DNA from: Ruminococcaceae bacterium OttesenSCG-928-L11
Lineage (GTDB): Bacteria > Bacillota > Clostridia > Oscillospirales > Ruminococcaceae
Direction: 5' to 3'
Assembly: GCA_030265885.1 (NCBI GenBank)
Contig: JAJDGX010000019.1
Location: 1 to 33,013, forward strand
Length of the DNA: 33,013 nucleotides
A program made the translations under genes and the position numbers. The notes under the pieces are model-generated. The model saw only the letters and a list, made by a program, of their open reading frames with translations. It did not search any database and had not been told where the DNA came from. This document shows positions 31,000-33,013 of this stretch, piece by piece; position 1 is the stretch's first letter, and each line of letters begins with the position of its first letter.

Positions 31000-31713
31000 A
31001 TGCAGGAATTATCTGGATTGATACGAAAAGCCGTGGATGAATACGAAATGATAGCGGCAGGGGATCGCATCGCGGTAGGGGTCAGCGGCGGCAAGGATTC
31101 GGTGGCTCTGCTGGCGGGTCTGTGCAAGCTGCGCCGCTTTTACCCCAAGCCGTTTGACCTGGTGGCCGTCACGGTGGATCCCTGCTTTGACAACAGGCAG
31201 ACCGACTACTCGCCCATTCAAACGCTGTGCGACCAACACGACATCCCCTACGTTATCCGCCGCAGCGAGCTGGGGACTATTATCTTTGAGGAACGACAGG
31301 AAAGCAACCCCTGCAGCCTGTGCGCCCGTATGCGCCGGGGCATGCTCCACGATATGGCCAGGGAAACCCACTGCAACAAGATTGCTCTGGGCCACAATTA
31401 CGACGACGCCGTCGAAACCTTCCTGATGAACCTGTTTAACGAGGGGCGAATCGGCTGCTTTCAGCCGGTGACCTGGCTGTCCCGCAAGGAATTGACCATG
31501 ATACGCCCCCTGATTTTCGCGCCGGAGCGAACGGTGCGCAACATCGTGGCCCGCAACAGCCTGCCCATCGTCAAGAGTAAATGCCCGGTGGATGGGAAAA
31601 CCAACCGGGAAGAGATGAAGCAGTGGATCGAGCAAATGGAGAAGAGCCGCTTTCCGGATCTGGGGAAGCTGGTGTTTGGCGCCATCCGCCGCGGCCATGT
31701 GGACGGCTGGTAA
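31000..31713 (+). CDS. TtcA-like PP-loop ATPase, probable tRNA thiolation enzyme
   Basis: TtcA-family enzymes adenylate a tRNA base and insert sulfur, giving 2-thiocytidine at position 32; they need an [4Fe-4S] cluster. The 237-residue protein has the PP-loop SGGKDS (29-34), a CxxC pair Cys105/Cys108 (NPCSLCARMRRG), and GHNYDDAVETF. A third conserved cysteine (Cys195) lies in KSKCPVDGKTNRE, the right set to hold a cluster. TilS is excluded by the CxxC pair and the absence of a TilS C-terminal domain. ATG 31000 follows GGGGAGG. The gene has its own consensus promoter. The neighbouring minimal Suf system could supply its cluster. The exact tRNA position is unproven for clostridial members. Confidence 0.88.
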   Translation: MQELSGLIRKAVDEYEMIAAGDRIAVGVSGGKDSVALLAGLCKLRRFYPKPFDLVAVTVDPCFDNRQTDYSPIQTLCDQHDIPYVIRRSELGTIIFEERQESNPCSLCARMRRGMLHDMARETHCNKIALGHNYDDAVETFLMNLFNEGRIGCFQPVTWLSRKELTMIRPLIFAPERTVRNIVARNSLPIVKSKCPVDGKTNREEMKQWIEQMEKSRFPDLGKLVFGAIRRGHVDGW

Positions 31714-31746
31714 TCCCTTGCACCCGTCATCCTGTTTTTAACCTGA

Positions 31747-31781
31747 TTTCAATTGAAAAACAGGCCCATCTGCGATATAAT
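31747..31781 (+). promoter_or_regulatory. Promoter of the SPFH/YdjI-like gene with overlapping palindrome
   Basis: TTGAAA (31753-31758) and TATAAT (31776-31781) are 17 bases apart, 50 bases before the ATG. The -35 is the right half of a perfect palindrome TTTCAATTGAAA (31747-31758), a possible operator. Confidence 0.75.
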
Positions 31782-31830
31782 GCTTTCATCAGGTATTTCA
31801 CGAGACAAAACAGGAAAGGCAGGCTGAGAA

Positions 31831-33013
31831 ATGGGAATTATCAAGGCTATCACCTCCGCTGTTGGCGGCACACTGGCCGACCAATGGCTTGAATGCATAC
31901 AGCCCGACGATATGGGAGAAAAAACCGTCATGACCGGCGGTGTCCTTGTCCGCCGGAACGACCGCCGCAACCAGAACAAAAAGAGCAGCGGCGGAGTCAT
32001 CACCAACGGCTCCACTATTTTGGTGGAGCAAAACCAGTGCATGCTGCTGGTAGACGGCGGCAAAATTGTGGATTACAGCGCGGAACCCGGCTACTACACC
32101 GTGGACAATGCCCGCTCGCCCTCTCTCTTCAACGGCGAACTGGACAAAGCGCTGGAGGACACCTTCAACCGGATTCGCTACGGCGGTGCCGCGCCCCAAA
32201 TGCAAAAGGTCTACTACATCAACACCCAGGAAATCAAGAACATTCCCTTTGGCACCGTCAACGCCATCAACTACTTCGACAATTTCTACAACGCAGAACT
32301 GTATCTGCGCTGTCACGGCTATTTTTCCATTCGCATCACCGACCCGCTGAAGTTTTTTGCCGAGGCAATTCCCCGCAACGCGGAGCGGGTGCAAATAGAC
32401 GACATCAACAAGCTCTACCTCTCCGAACTGCTGACAGCCCTGCAATCCGCCATCGGCAAAATGTCGGTGGATAACATCCGCATCTCCCACGTCACCTCCA
32501 AAAGCATGGAACTGGCCAAATACATGGCGGACATCCTGGACGAGGACTGGCTCCAGCGGCGTGGCATGCAGATTGAATCGGTGGGCATCGCCAGCATCTC
32601 CTACGACGAAAACTCCAAAAAGCTGATTGATATGCGCAATCAGGGGGCCATGCTGTCGGATCCCTCCATCCGGGAGGGCTACATGCAGGGCAGCGTTGCC
32701 CGCGGAATTGAGGCTGCCGGCTCCAACAAGGCCGGGGCAACCCAGGGCTTTATGGGCGTCGGCATGGGCATGAATATGGGCGGCGGTTATATGTCCGGCG
32801 CCAGCGCGGCCAACCAAGCCCAAATGGAGCGGGAGAAGGCCGCCGCGCAGCAGCAACAGGCGGCAGACAGCTGGACATGCGGCTGCGGTACCAAAACCTC
32901 CGGCAATTTCTGCTCTGCCTGCGGCAAGCCAAAACCCACCGACGGCAAGTGGAAATGCGTGGAATGCGGCGCCATGAGCACCGGGCGCTTCTGCTCCCAG
33001 TGCGGTGCCAAGG
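31831..33013 (+). CDS. YdjI-like SPFH-domain protein with C-terminal zinc ribbons, partial (continues past window)
   Basis: This frame is open to the window edge and missing from the ORF track. It starts at ATG 31831 (MGIIKAITSAVGG), after AGGAAAGGCAGG. About 394 codons are visible. Residues ~30-280 form an SPFH-like/virion-core-like domain similar in layout to B. subtilis YdjI (VLVRRNDRRNQNKKSS, TILVEQNQCMLLVDGGKI, FNRIRYGGAAPQMQKVYYIN, and a long helical stretch to the GMQIESVGIASISYDE segment). A Gly/Met-rich stretch (GVGMGMNMGGGYMSG) and a Glu/Ala/Gln helix lead to two visible zinc ribbons (CGCG...CSACG; CVECG...CSQCG). The family is linked in B. subtilis to membrane stress (LiaH/PspA-type) functions; the role here is inferred. 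Confidence 0.85.
   Translation, partial: MGIIKAITSAVGGTLADQWLECIQPDDMGEKTVMTGGVLVRRNDRRNQNKKSSGGVITNGSTILVEQNQCMLLVDGGKIVDYSAEPGYYTVDNARSPSLFNGELDKALEDTFNRIRYGGAAPQMQKVYYINTQEIKNIPFGTVNAINYFDNFYNAELYLRCHGYFSIRITDPLKFFAEAIPRNAERVQIDDINKLYLSELLTALQSAIGKMSVDNIRISHVTSKSMELAKYMADILDEDWLQRRGMQIESVGIASISYDENSKKLIDMRNQGAMLSDPSIREGYMQGSVARGIEAAGSNKAGATQGFMGVGMGMNMGGGYMSGASAANQAQMEREKAAAQQQQAADSWTCGCGTKTSGNFCSACGKPKPTDGKWKCVECGAMSTGRFCSQCGAK

Noticed and set aside
31000-31713. TilS (tRNA-Ile lysidine synthase) assignment
   Set aside because: The CxxC pair, third cysteine and short C-terminus fit TtcA-like enzymes instead.
31798-32856. 352-codon minus-strand ORF and 193-codon plus ORF over the SPFH gene
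   Set aside because: The frame starting at 31831 has an RBS, promoter and zinc-ribbon motifs and stays open to the edge; the others are shadows.
1-33013. CRISPR arrays, IS elements, prophage genes, tRNA or rRNA genes
   Set aside because: I found no regularly spaced repeats, transposase or phage motifs, or tRNA/rRNA signatures on reading the window.

Overview
The window looks like chromosome of a spore-forming, strictly anaerobic, fairly GC-rich member of the Clostridia. The Oscillospiraceae and their relatives are my best guess. The reasons are two sporulation genes (spoVT, spoIIR), the Firmicutes form of the nusA-infB operon (rimP-nusA-ylxR-ylxQ-infB-rbfA-nrnA-truB-ribF), many oxygen-sensitive Fe-S flavoproteins, strong AGGAGG-type ribosome binding sites, and sigma-A promoters confined to short AT-rich gaps. 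I see no insertion sequence, phage gene, CRISPR array, tRNA or rRNA, so this is core genome rather than a mobile island.

Layout. 1-1533 (minus): an ABC-transporter ATPase coupled by a 4-base overlap to a secreted protein that runs off the left edge. 1534-2284: a long AT-rich gap without a convincing gene. 2285-2827: spoVT. 2868-11420: the translation/RNA operon, from a clear promoter before rimP through ribF, with terminator-like hairpins in the rimP leader and between infB and rbfA. 11447-15894: a tight block of Lrp-type regulator, aminotransferase, DUF362/ferredoxin protein, ispE and spoIIR, closed by an intrinsic terminator.

16025-22013: a three-gene flavoprotein operon with its own promoter and a structured leader. 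It encodes a NuoE-like protein, a NuoF-like protein with extra ferredoxin domains, and a ~1157-residue fusion of 2Fe-2S, GltD/NfnB-like FAD/NAD(P)H, ferredoxin and NuoG/formate-dehydrogenase-like modules. Its parts suggest a soluble electron-bifurcating or transhydrogenase complex (HydABC/Stn/Bfu-like). It is the most interesting system here. Next, on the minus strand, come a TrxR-like flavoprotein that lacks recognisable NADPH motifs (probably ferredoxin-dependent) and a thioredoxin with a CMPC active site. Both fit an organism that runs its redox chemistry on ferredoxin.

23504-29335: separately promoted and terminated units, namely a secreted GH25 lysozyme, glycerol-1-phosphate dehydrogenase, a phosphoribosyltransferase-fold protein with a degenerate PRPP loop, and a minimal SufC-SufB pair for Fe-S cluster assembly. 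29377-30684 (minus): a DEAD-box RNA helicase. 31000-33013: a TtcA-like tRNA thiolase and the first part of a YdjI-like SPFH/zinc-ribbon protein that continues past the right edge.

Many long minus-strand ORFs in the track (up to 924 codons) are antisense shadows of GC-rich genes and are left out. Motif and domain calls are by eye from the supplied translations; no database was searched.
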